Source of the DNA: Frankia sp. AgB32
GTDB lineage: Bacteria > Actinomycetota > Actinomycetes > Frankiales > Frankiaceae
DNA length: 37,270 bases
Assembly: GCF_023243045.1 (NCBI RefSeq)
Contig: NZ_JALKFX010000091.1
Location: 1 to 37,270 of the forward strand
Reading direction: 5' to 3'
This document shows positions 8,532 to 15,689 of this stretch, piece by piece (the first letter of the stretch is position 1; each line of letters starts with the position of its first letter). A model generated the notes under the pieces. That model searched no databases, was not told the DNA's origin, and worked only from the letters and a program-made list of their open reading frames with translations. The position numbers and the translations under genes are program-made.

Positions 8532-9172
8532 CGGGACCTGAGCGCAAAGGAGAACGTCACCGAGAATGCCATACAGGTACTCGCGCCCGAGCTGTTCTTC
8601 AACGCTATCCGGTAAATTCCCGGCGCGCGATAGGTGTGACTCGCGACAAAGATCTGCCCGGGCGGCCCACCGTAGATGGTTTTGGAGGTACTGGTCCCGT
8701 CGCCCCAGGAGACGATTTCCCCGAACGCACAGCCGGCCGAGTTTCCGTTGTTGAGGAAATAGACCTCGACGGTGCTCTCAGTGCTTTCGCAGTGTGTGAC
8801 GCCGTCGTAGACGAAGCTGCATTTTTCATCGCTTACGTCTGCGCCGGTGTCGAGGGTGAACGACCTGGGACTCGGGCTGTCGGTCGTCCTGCTCGGGGTC
8901 GGGGTCGGGGTGGGGGTCGGGGTGGGGGTCGGGGTCGGGGTCGGGGTCGGGGAGGTCGGGGACGGCGCAGGAGGCGACGTCCCGCCTGGCGGCGTGAAGC
9001 CGGGTGAGCTGGTGGCGGTCGGGCTGCTCCCGGCGCCGGTCTCGATCAGTCTGGGTTGGGAGGTCAGCACGCCGGTCAGGGCAGCGCCGATCACGGCCGC
9101 GACGATGGTGGCGACCGCCGGCACGATGATGTGCGGATTTCGCCACCACGGCACGTTGGATGGTCCAGGCAT
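8528..9172 (-). CDS. Membrane-anchored Pro-Thr-rich protein with PKD-like domain
   Basis: A 214-residue protein: short cytosolic N-terminus, one membrane segment (about residues 15-37, IIVPAVATIVAAVIGAALTGV), a Pro/Ser/Thr linker with a pure (PT)n tract encoded by hexamer repeats, then an extracytoplasmic domain with the PKD hallmark WGDGTS and SHTYRAPGIYRIAL. Four Cys in the outer domain could form disulfides. The (PT)n tract is a typical wall-spanning linker. The ATG at 9172 is chosen because it precedes a compact MPGPSNVPWWRNP cytosolic leader; the only upstream in-frame Met codons would add an unrelated Arg-rich tail. No functional partner is evident. The call is from architecture only. 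Confidence 0.75.
   Translation of the reverse strand: MPGPSNVPWWRNPHIIVPAVATIVAAVIGAALTGVLTSQPRLIETGAGSSPTATSSPGFTPPGGTSPPAPSPTSPTPTPTPTPTPTPTPTPTPSRTTDSPSPRSFTLDTGADVSDEKCSFVYDGVTHCESTESTVEVYFLNNGNSAGCAFGEIVSWGDGTSTSKTIYGGPPGQIFVASHTYRAPGIYRIALKNSSGASTCMAFSVTFSFALRSR
8895..8948 (+). repeat. Hexameric GGGGT(C/G) microsatellite
   Basis: Nine tandem hexamers, seven GGGGTC and two GGGGTG, encoding the (Pro-Thr)n linker on the minus strand. The plus strand is a dense run of G4 tracts and could form G-quadruplex. Copy number is expected to vary by slippage in steps of two residues without breaking the frame. Confidence 0.9.
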
Positions 9173-9378
9173 TCGCTTCGTCCCCCACCACGAACCCAAC
9201 CTGCACGCAGCGTAGCAGAGCGGGCGGATACGACGGATCTCCCGCCCGCCCGGGCGATCGCGCCCGAAAGGCGCCGTCATCCAGGAGACCGGGCTGCCGA
9301 TCTGCCGGCACATCGGCTTCAACACCCAGCTGGAGAACCTCGCGAAGCGCGATCCGACCCGCAGCGCATCAAGGTCAC

Positions 9379-9405
9379 CGTCACATCGACGCGGCGCCGC
9401 GGGTC
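9379..9405 (+). promoter_or_regulatory. Candidate ECF41 sigma-factor promoter
   Basis: CGTCACA at 9379-9385, exactly 16 nt, then GGTC at 9402-9405. The published ECF41 consensus, from memory, is TGTCACA-N16-CGTC, so this matches 6 of 7 and 3 of 4 bases at the right spacing. It lies upstream of the AhpD-like gene that precedes an ECF41-type sigma gene, where autoregulation is expected. Confidence 0.4.
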
Positions 9406-9419
9406 AGTACGGGTGAGGG

Positions 9420-9442
9420 GGCGCGTCCGCAACGGACGCGCC
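9420..9442 (+). promoter_or_regulatory. 5'-leader hairpin of the AhpD-like / ECF41 operon
   Basis: Perfect 10-bp stem (9420-9429 with 9433-9442) and a CAA loop, 15 bp upstream of the GGAGG of the next gene. If transcription starts just after the candidate ECF41 promoter, the hairpin lies at the 5' end of the mRNA and could stabilise it or attenuate transcription. It could instead end upstream read-through. Confidence 0.45.
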
Positions 9443-9470
9443 GTACCGTTCACCCACGGAGGTAATGATC

Positions 9471-9926
9471 ATGGAGACACGGATGCGCAATCCGGCGGTC
9501 GTGATCGCGCAGGCGTGGCCGGCGGTCGCCGCGCTGAACGCCGCGAGCGAGGACGGCGGGGTCCCCGCGGCGACACTGGCGCTGGTCCACCTGCGGGTCA
9601 GCCAGGTCAACGGCTGCGGGCCGTGTGTCGACGCCGGTTTCCGCGACGCGGTGAAGGCCGGCGAGACCGTCGAACGGCTCGGCGCCGTCGCCGCCTGGCG
9701 CCAGACCGGCTACTACACCCCGGCGGAACGAGCCGCCCTCGCGCTCGCCGAGGCCGCGACCCGGCTCAGCGACCGCCCCGACCCGGTGCCGGACGACATC
9801 TGGGAGGCCGCCGCCGCGCACTTCGACGAGCGCGGTCTCGCCGCGCTGGTCCTGAAGATCGCGACGACGAACGTGTTCAACCGGTTGAACGTCGTCACCG
9901 GCCAGCCGGCCGGTTCCTGGGACTGA
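9471..9926 (+). CDS. AhpD-like / carboxymuconolactone decarboxylase family protein
   Basis: A 151-residue all-helical CMD-fold protein with the redox motif SQVNGCGPCVDAG near residue 46. The CxxC pair is present, but the family's following His (usually CxxC..H) is not obvious, as Ala-Gly occupies that place. CMD proteins with CxxC are alkylhydroperoxidase-type disulfide reductases. The ATG at 9471 is chosen because GGAGG (9458-9462) lies 8 nt upstream; ATG 9465 would leave 2 nt. It ends 7 bp before the ECF41-type sigma gene. ECF41 sigma factors are characteristically encoded beside a carboxymuconolactone decarboxylase, oxidoreductase or epimerase, so this is the expected partner and probable target. 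Confidence 0.88.
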   Translation: METRMRNPAVVIAQAWPAVAALNAASEDGGVPAATLALVHLRVSQVNGCGPCVDAGFRDAVKAGETVERLGAVAAWRQTGYYTPAERAALALAEAATRLSDRPDPVPDDIWEAAAAHFDERGLAALVLKIATTNVFNRLNVVTGQPAGSWD

Positions 9927-9933
9927 GCGGCCG

Positions 9934-10899
9934 GTGACGACCGAGCACCCGGCGGGGACCGGACGTCCGACGGAGGCCGGGTGCTCGGCGGACGGGCGGG
10001 ACCTGCTCGCCCGGCGGTTCGAGGAGCACCGGGCACACCTGCACGCGGTCGCCGTGCGGATGCTCGGCTCCGCGCACGAGGCCGACGACGCCGTGCAGGA
10101 CGCCTGGCTGCGTCTCGACCGCGCGGACGCCGAGGACGTGGCGAACCTGGGCGGCTGGCTGACGACGGTGCTCGCCCGGGTCTGCCTGAACCGGCTGCGG
10201 GCCCGCCGCAGCCGCCCGGAGGAACCCGTCGGCGTGCACGTGCCCGATCCGGTGGTGCTCCCGCACGGCGTCGCCGGCCCCGAGGAGCAGGCCCTGCTCG
10301 CCGACTCGGTGGGGGCGGCGCTCTTCGTCGTGCTCGACACGCTCGCCCCCGCCGAACGGCTCGCGTTCGTGCTGCACGACCTGTTCGGCCTGCCCTTCGA
10401 CGAGATCGGGCCGACGCTCGACCGCACCCCGGCGGCAGCCCGGCAACTGGCCAGCCGCGCCCGTCGCCGGGTGCGTGGCGGGCAGTCCCCGCCGGACGAC
10501 ACCACGACCGGCGCGGCCGGGCGGGAGATCGTGGCCGCCTTCTTCGCCGCCGCGCGCGGCGGCAGGTTCGACGAGCTCGTCACGCTGCTGCATCCCGACG
10601 TCGTCCTGCGGGCCGACGGCGGGCCCGCCCGGGCGCCGGCGACTGCGGTCGTGCGCGGCGCGGCGGCTGTCGCCCGCCGGGCGATGATGTTCGCCCAGCC
10701 CGCCGCCCAGGTACACCCGATGCTGGTCAACGGCACCGCGGGCGTGGTCATCACGGTGGGCGGCCAGCCCGTTTCCGTGATGGCGTTCGAAACGTCCGGC
10801 GGTCGCGTCACGGCCATCCAGGCCCTGGTCGACCCCACCCGACTCGGCCGCCTGCACCTGCCCGACCTCGCCCCGGCCGTCGAGGGGGAAGCCGGGTAG
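9934..10899 (+). CDS. ECF41-type (SigJ-like) RNA polymerase sigma factor
   Basis: A 321-residue sigma factor. Region 2 is FEEHRAHLHAVAVRMLGSAHEADDAVQDAWLRL; region 4 is LAPAERLAFVLHDLFGLPFDEIGPTLDRTPAAARQLASRARRRV. The last ~115 residues form a fused SnoaL-like domain (IVAAFFAAARGGRFDELVTLLHPDVVLRADGG), which defines ECF41 and replaces a separate anti-sigma factor. The DGGPARAP and VDPTRL stretches match the places of the conserved DGGGK-like and NPDKL-like motifs of the family, with changes. The GTG at 9934 follows the AhpD-like stop by 7 bp. Regulation by the C-terminal domain is known for the family; the signal here is unknown. Confidence 0.92.
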   Translation: MTTEHPAGTGRPTEAGCSADGRDLLARRFEEHRAHLHAVAVRMLGSAHEADDAVQDAWLRLDRADAEDVANLGGWLTTVLARVCLNRLRARRSRPEEPVGVHVPDPVVLPHGVAGPEEQALLADSVGAALFVVLDTLAPAERLAFVLHDLFGLPFDEIGPTLDRTPAAARQLASRARRRVRGGQSPPDDTTTGAAGREIVAAFFAAARGGRFDELVTLLHPDVVLRADGGPARAPATAVVRGAAAVARRAMMFAQPAAQVHPMLVNGTAGVVITVGGQPVSVMAFETSGGRVTAIQALVDPTRLGRLHLPDLAPAVEGEAG

Positions 10900-10958
10900 A
10901 CGGAGCGGGCCGGACACGAGACGCCCCGGAACGGTCGCGCCAGTTCACTGTCCACGAA

Positions 10959-10982
10959 GGTGCACGGGTGCACGGGTGCACG
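10959..10982 (+). repeat. Triple 8-bp direct repeat
   Basis: Three perfect tandem copies of GGTGCACG, each holding the palindrome GTGCAC, in the gene-free stretch after the sigma factor gene. The rest of 10900-11140 shows nothing recognisable. It could be a binding-site array or simple slippage. Confidence 0.7.
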
Positions 10983-11140
10983 GGGCGGACGCGGCCCGAA
11001 CCCACGCCACGTGGATCCGGTCGGCCGCCCGTTCCGGGCAAACCACCGCTCCTCAGGACGCTGGCGGAGGTGCGTCGCTGTTTCACCAGCGATGGGACGA
11101 CCAGCTCGATAACCTGCGGCCGCACGGGAACATTCGGTAG

Positions 11141-11377
11141 ACGGGGGATACACGACATGTCCGGCATTTCAGGTCTTCACTCGACTTCTGCGTTACCCAC
11201 AGACGGAAGGTCACGAGTGTTCGCTTCACCGCCAGGGGATTCTCCACCCGGGTCGGTTTCGAAAGCCAGACCCCGGGCCCCTGGGGCCCGGTCATCGACA
11301 GGATCCGAATCTGCAGGTTCGCCTGCCCACCGCCCGGAAGCGGCCTGGTCCACTGGCTGGTTCCGGACGCATCCTGA
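11141..11377 (+). pseudogene. Fragment resembling the C-terminus of a secreted beta-sandwich domain
   Basis: An open stretch with no start codon or ribosome binding site, bounded by an in-frame stop at 11138-11140 and ending at TGA 11375-11377. From 11219 it reads VRFTARGFSTRVGFESQTPG, then PWGPVIDRIRI and a Cys-containing tail. The F-x-S-x-TPGxxGPVIDxxxI pattern is typical of galactose-binding-like or DUF642-like secreted domains. The missing 5' part and start suggest a remnant. The opposite strand has an open frame of 108 codons with no site, which I consider the shadow. Confidence 0.35.
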
Positions 11378-11412
11378 CGCCCTGGGCACGGGCCGAAGGG
11401 CGCTGACACGAA

Positions 11413-11439
11413 CGGCCGGCCGGACGTTCCGGCCGGCCG
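11413..11439. terminator. Hairpin terminator of the P450-LuxE-LuxC operon
   Basis: Perfect 12-bp inverted repeat (11413-11424 with 11428-11439) with a 3-nt loop, 22 bp beyond the stop of the LuxC-like gene on the minus strand. It also closes the fragment on the plus strand. No U-tract. The role is inferred from position and stem. Confidence 0.65.
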
Positions 11440-11461
11440 GGTGTCGGCGTCGGAGTGCGGG

Positions 11462-12925
11462 TCAGTCCGTCGGCGGCACCGGCTCGGACGTCGACCGGGG
11501 GACGTCCGAGCGGATCATGCCCTTGGTGCGCATGAGGTGTTCGGCGAGGTAGCCGTCGTGGGGGACGCCGGGGCGCAGCCAGGTGGTGGGGTGGTCGCCG
11601 AGGTAGAGGTTGGTGATCGACGGCTCGTCGAGCAGGGCGTCGATCAGGTCGGCGCGGGTGGTCATCGCGGTGAGCACGAGGGTGTCGCGCAGCGGGGCGA
11701 CGCCGTCGGCGGGTGACCAGGGGCCGACCCAGACGCACGGGAACGGCAGCTCCACGCCGAGCTGCGGGGCCCGGGCCGCGTCGACGAGGTGCACGGCGGG
11801 ACGCAGCACGGCGCCGCCGCCGGGCAGTTCGTCGACGATGCTGTCGCCGCCGAGCAGCGCCCGGGCGTCCCCGGCGACCTGGTGCAGGTAGCTGTCGACC
11901 GCGCGCGCCGCGGCGACGGGCTGGACGGTGAGGATCGCGTCGGGATGCTCCGGCGACAGGCTCGGTACCCGGCCGAGGCGTTCGGCGAGGGCGGCGGCCA
12001 GCGGCTCCGGGTCGCCCTCGACGAGCACGGCGGTGGTGCAGGTGCAGGCCGTCCCGCCCAGGTGGCTGACGGAGTCGGCGATGATGTCGATCTTCTCGCG
12101 CCAGTCGACGTCGGCGGTCACGAGGATCTTCGACCGGCCGGGGCCCTGGGTGAGCACGGTGGGGACGGCGCCGTACTTGTCGACGACGTCCTGGCCGCCG
12201 TAGACGATCGCGAAGTCGGACTCGTGGATGAGGATGTCGGCGACGTCGTGGTCGGTGGGCAGCAGGGTCACCGTCGCCGGGGGGAAGCCGGCCTGGCGCA
12301 GCGCCTCCACGAGCCGGAACGCGGTGTACGGCTCCCGCGACGACGGGCGCACCACGACCTTGTAGCCAAGCGCCAGCGCCTCCGGCCACAGGCCGTGAAC
12401 CGCCGGGGTGTTGCCCGCGGCGTGCACGGCGAAGAGGTCACCCCGGCGGGTCCACACCGCCGAGCCGGCCACCGTGCGCTCGTCGCGCCAGGCGTCGACG
12501 GCGCCGTTCGGCCTGGCCAGCGCCATGGTGTGCCGCTGCGAACGCAGCACGTCGGTGATCCATTCGACGCCCACGCTCACGACCGCGCGCGGCACCCCGG
12601 AGGCGGTCGAGACGAGCTGGAGATACCCGTCGAGGTCGAATCCGCCGATCGTCGCGGTCGCGAACAGCTCCGCCGCCCGGTCGAGCGCGTCGAGTCGGGC
12701 CGCGATCGGCAGCACCGGCGCGGCCCGCATGGCCGCCAGCGTCCGGCGGACGTACAGCGCGGGCACCTGGCTGATCTCGCCGACCGGCGCGCCGGAAAGC
12801 GCGCTCAGCGGCGCCCGCCGCCGGCTGCGGTAGGGACCATCCGGGCCCAGCGCGTCGATCTGCACATCCGCGCCGGTCTGCTCGGCGTTCTGGTCCGCGA
12901 CGGCTGCCTGCACGGGTGTGGACAT
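11462..12925 (-). CDS. LuxC-like acyl-CoA / acyl-protein reductase
   Basis: A 487-residue member of the aldehyde dehydrogenase superfamily, LuxC branch. The order of features is AVWTRRGDLFAVHAAGNTPAVHG (fold entry), LALGYKVVVRPSSREPYTAF (cofactor-binding strand), FAIVYGGQDVVDKYG, and the catalytic region HLGGTACTCTTAVLV with Cys near 294 and 296. LuxC reduces an activated fatty acyl group to an aldehyde with NADPH. Its ATG overlaps the stop of the upstream LuxE-like gene (TGATG), so they are translationally coupled, as an acyl-transfer and reduction pair should be. No luciferase (luxAB) genes are in the window. The physiological acyl substrate and product are unknown. Confidence 0.85.
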   Translation of the reverse strand: MSTPVQAAVADQNAEQTGADVQIDALGPDGPYRSRRRAPLSALSGAPVGEISQVPALYVRRTLAAMRAAPVLPIAARLDALDRAAELFATATIGGFDLDGYLQLVSTASGVPRAVVSVGVEWITDVLRSQRHTMALARPNGAVDAWRDERTVAGSAVWTRRGDLFAVHAAGNTPAVHGLWPEALALGYKVVVRPSSREPYTAFRLVEALRQAGFPPATVTLLPTDHDVADILIHESDFAIVYGGQDVVDKYGAVPTVLTQGPGRSKILVTADVDWREKIDIIADSVSHLGGTACTCTTAVLVEGDPEPLAAALAERLGRVPSLSPEHPDAILTVQPVAAARAVDSYLHQVAGDARALLGGDSIVDELPGGGAVLRPAVHLVDAARAPQLGVELPFPCVWVGPWSPADGVAPLRDTLVLTAMTTRADLIDALLDEPSITNLYLGDHPTTWLRPGVPHDGYLAEHLMRTKGMIRSDVPRSTSEPVPPTD

Positions 12926-14016
12926 CAGTAGACCCCCTCGATCACGGTGGTGTCACCGAAGGTGGCCACCGGGCCGACGTCGGCCACCGAGCAGCCGAAC
13001 CAGCCGGCCGGCGGCTCGATGCTCATCGCGTGGTCGCGTTCCAGGTTGTTCGGGATGAGCGCGTACTTCGTCAGGTGGTTCATGACGACCTGCCCGCGTT
13101 CCCCGAACGCCACGTCCTCGCCGGTTTCCGGGTCGACGACCCGGAAGACGATGTACGGGCTGGGCGGGTCGAAGGCGGCGAGACCGTCGGCGCGTTCGAC
13201 GTCGCGTTCCCGGGACATTCCGAGAATGGTGGTGCTGCCGTACAGGCCCTTGAGCGGAATGCCCGGGAAGATCTCCGTCTGGAAGATCTCACGGGTGTCG
13301 GCGTCGAGGTGCGCGCCGCTCCAGCAGAGGTAACGGACGTCCTTGCGAATGGTCTCGACCAGGTCGTTGCGCCGGGTGAGGCGTTCGAGCAGCGGCGGAG
13401 TGGTGATGAGAATGCCGACCGTCTGGGTGCTGAGAATGTGGGCCGCCTGGTCGACGACGTGCTCGACGTAGCGTTCCGACTCGGCGGCGTCGCCGCGTTC
13501 GAGCAGCTTCTTGATCCAGCGTGGGTCGAGGTCGACGGCGAACAGCATGCCGTCGTGGCGCCGCGCCCGGCGGCGGGCGAACTCCCCGAACATGTGCGGC
13601 CCGCTGGGCCCGACGAGCAGGACGTTCGCGGTGCCGAGCGCGGCGTAGTGGGACTCGTCCCAGCCGAGCGCGAACTCCATCCAGCGGTCGAACATGACGA
13701 AACGCTTGGGCAGGCCGGTGGTGCCGCCGGACTCGTAGACGCCGGCGATGACGCGGTCGGCGCCGGTGAGCCCGCGTGGCACCAGGTCCTCGACCGGCAC
13801 CGCGCGAAACTCGTCGACGACGTTCGGGAAGCGCCGCAGGTCCCCGAAGGTGCGGACGTCGTGGATCGGGTCGAAGTCGAGGCTCTGCGCGCGACGCAGC
13901 CAGAAGGGGCTGCCGGTCTCCACCGAGAAGTGCCAGCGCATCAGGGCGCGGAGGTACTCCTCGGGGTCGACGGGTGGTCGGTCCGGTTCGGGAAGGTCAA
14001 GAAGGTCGAAGCTCAT
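12925..14016 (-). CDS. LuxE-like acyl-activating enzyme (acyl-protein synthetase family)
   Basis: A 363-residue adenylate-forming protein. The nucleotide motif is GVYESGGTTGLPKRFVMFD (~125); later motifs include LLVGPSGPHMFGEFA, GILITTPPLLERL, YLCWSGAHLD, LKGLYGSTTILGM and a C-terminal GERGQVVMNHL strand. This pattern fits LuxE and the related phenylacetate-CoA-ligase-like enzymes, which activate a carboxylate with ATP and pass it to a thiol. The start at 14016 is chosen because GGAGG lies 6 nt upstream; a longer frame to 14097 adds an Arg-rich tail. It overlaps the LuxC-like gene and would supply its acyl group. The P450 gene ends 170 bp upstream on the same strand. Confidence 0.82.
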   Translation of the reverse strand: MSFDLLDLPEPDRPPVDPEEYLRALMRWHFSVETGSPFWLRRAQSLDFDPIHDVRTFGDLRRFPNVVDEFRAVPVEDLVPRGLTGADRVIAGVYESGGTTGLPKRFVMFDRWMEFALGWDESHYAALGTANVLLVGPSGPHMFGEFARRRARRHDGMLFAVDLDPRWIKKLLERGDAAESERYVEHVVDQAAHILSTQTVGILITTPPLLERLTRRNDLVETIRKDVRYLCWSGAHLDADTREIFQTEIFPGIPLKGLYGSTTILGMSRERDVERADGLAAFDPPSPYIVFRVVDPETGEDVAFGERGQVVMNHLTKYALIPNNLERDHAMSIEPPAGWFGCSVADVGPVATFGDTTVIEGVY

Positions 14017-14105
14017 GCGCTGCCTCCGCGGGCGCGTCGGATCGCCGGCATCGTCCCGCGCCGGCGCCCGCATCGTCGCCGATCTTTCGGCGTTCACGCG
14101 GCCGC

Positions 14106-14126
14106 TGCACGTGCAACCGATTGCAC
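14106..14126. promoter_or_regulatory. Candidate operator upstream of the LuxE-like gene
   Basis: Palindrome TGCACGTGCA (14106-14115) merged with the inverted repeat GTGCAA-N4-TTGCAC (14111-14126), giving three spaced TGCAC half-sites. It lies about 90 bp upstream of the LuxE-like start, in the P450-LuxE gap. It may be a repressor site allowing separate control of luxEC. No regulator gene is adjacent. Confidence 0.4.
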
Positions 14127-14186
14127 CATTGGAATCTCTGCGCGCGTTCTTCTACTGGAAACGGAACGGCCTTCTTCCCGCCCTGT

Positions 14187-15434
14187 TCAGCGGGACAGTC
14201 GTAGTGGTAGCGAGCGCACGCCCCGGATGACAATCTGCTCACGAAAGGTGACGTCGCCGTCGGCGAGCGAAAACGAGCCGACGCGGCTCAGCAGCGCCCG
14301 GAAGGCCAGCTCCGCTTCGACGCGGGCGAGCGGCGCGCCGAGGCAGTAGTGGATACCGGCCCCGAAGCCCAGGTGGCGCCGCGCCCGCCCGCCACCGGCA
14401 AACCGGCCCACCCGGAACCGGTCGGGCTCGTCGAAGGCATCCGGATCGCGGTTCGCCGCCCCCACGGCGACGATCACACCGTCGCCGCGGGCGAACGCGC
14501 GCCCGCCGATCTCCGCATCGCCCAGGATGGTGCGGCCGATGAACTGGATCGGCGCGTCATAGCGCAGCATCTCCTCCACCGCCGGGCCGACCAGGGCGGG
14601 GTCGGCGCGCAGGGCGGCGAGCTGGTCGGGGTTGCGCACCAGCGCGAGAATGCCGCCGCCGAGCAGGTTCACGGTCGTCTCGTAGCCGGCTACCAGCAGC
14701 AGCGTGCACAGTTCGAGCAGTTCCCGCTCGGACAGCGCGTCGCCGTCGTCGTCATGGATCGCGACGAGCCGGCTGAGCAGGTCGTCCCGCGGCTGCACGC
14801 GGCGACGGGCGATGAGCTCGCGAAAGTAGTCGTCGAAGGCGGTCGTGGCGTGGTTGCGGGCGGCGTTCTCCGCCGGGGTGAGCAGAGGGCGCGGGTCGAG
14901 CCCCCTGGTCAGCGCGTCGGCCCAGCCGCCGAACTCGGCTTCGTCGGCCTCCGGGACGCCGAGCAGGCGGCACATCACCCGCAGCGGCATCGGCCGGGTC
15001 AGCGCTGTGACCGCGTCGACCTCCCCCGCCTCGAGGGCGTCGTCGAGCAGCGCGTTGACCGTGGCGGTGATGTGCGGGACGAGCGCGGCGACGACGGACG
15101 GCGTGAACGCCCGGCCGACCAGGCGCCGGAGCCGGCCGTGGTCCGGCGGGTCGGCACGCAGCAGCGACCCGAGGCCGTCCTCGACCTTGCCGCGGAAGGC
15201 GACCCCGTCGCGATAACCGTGGCCGAACGCGGGATGCGCGAGCATCGCGGCGCCCTCGGCGTGGCCCGTGACGAGCGTGACGGGACCGCCGGCGAGCTCA
15301 CCGTCCAGGAACGTTCCCGCCCGGCGCACCACTTCGTAGCACGGATAGGGATCGGGAAGCCGACTGGCCGCCAGCGCGGACAGGATTCCGGTGAACTGCC
15401 ACCCCGACGTTTCCGGCTCGACCACGGCGGTCAT
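14187..15434 (-). CDS. Cytochrome P450
   Basis: A 415-residue soluble bacterial P450. I-helix oxygen-activation motif LLLVAGYETTVNLLG (A-G-Y-E-T-T instead of the usual A-G-H-E-T-T), ExxR in EEMLRYDAP, and the haem-thiolate loop LGFGAGIHYCLGAPLARVE with Cys at ~364. The ATG at 15434 is chosen as the start of MTAVVEP, preceded by AAGGGG; an upstream frame to 15491 adds Arg-rich sequence. It is the first gene of a minus-strand run with the LuxE-like and LuxC-like genes, so oxidation of the same acyl or aldehyde product is plausible. No ferredoxin or reductase gene is next to it. Substrate unknown. Confidence 0.93.
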   Translation of the reverse strand: MTAVVEPETSGWQFTGILSALAASRLPDPYPCYEVVRRAGTFLDGELAGGPVTLVTGHAEGAAMLAHPAFGHGYRDGVAFRGKVEDGLGSLLRADPPDHGRLRRLVGRAFTPSVVAALVPHITATVNALLDDALEAGEVDAVTALTRPMPLRVMCRLLGVPEADEAEFGGWADALTRGLDPRPLLTPAENAARNHATTAFDDYFRELIARRRVQPRDDLLSRLVAIHDDDGDALSERELLELCTLLLVAGYETTVNLLGGGILALVRNPDQLAALRADPALVGPAVEEMLRYDAPIQFIGRTILGDAEIGGRAFARGDGVIVAVGAANRDPDAFDEPDRFRVGRFAGGGRARRHLGFGAGIHYCLGAPLARVEAELAFRALLSRVGSFSLADGDVTFREQIVIRGVRSLPLRLSR

Positions 15435-15610
15435 CAGCGCCCCTTCTCGGTTGTCCGCAGCATCGCGACCGACGGGAGGACCCCGGGCCACCAGCCGCTC
15501 CGACGGCCGGGGCCCATTCTGGCACCGCCGGTGAGCGGAATTCTGACCACAGATGAACGCACGGCGAAGTCACCACCCGCGAAACAGCTTTTCCTCTCGA
15601 CGATTGGCGG

Positions 15611-15622
15611 GACCGATCGGTC
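15611..15622. promoter_or_regulatory. 12-bp palindrome upstream of the P450 operon
   Basis: Perfect palindrome GACCGATCGGTC, 177 bp upstream of the P450 start and just past the stop of the transporter gene (minus strand). It is a possible dimeric regulator site for the P450-LuxE-LuxC operon. Its size does not exclude chance. Confidence 0.3.
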
Positions 15623-15689
15623 GATCGCAGCTACGTCCGTTCACACCAAGGGTCGAGCCAACGCGTTCCCTGCTCGTGCGCTACCCGGA

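Noticed and set aside
9268-9365. Short coding-like stretch (ETGLPICRHIGFNTQLENL) between the PKD-like and AhpD-like genes
   Set aside because: It reads like a small C-terminal gene fragment, perhaps of an acetyltransferase, but it is too short and has no start, so I do not list it as a feature.
11462-14016. Bioluminescence operon
   Set aside because: LuxC-like and LuxE-like genes are present but luxA and luxB are not, so light production is not supported.
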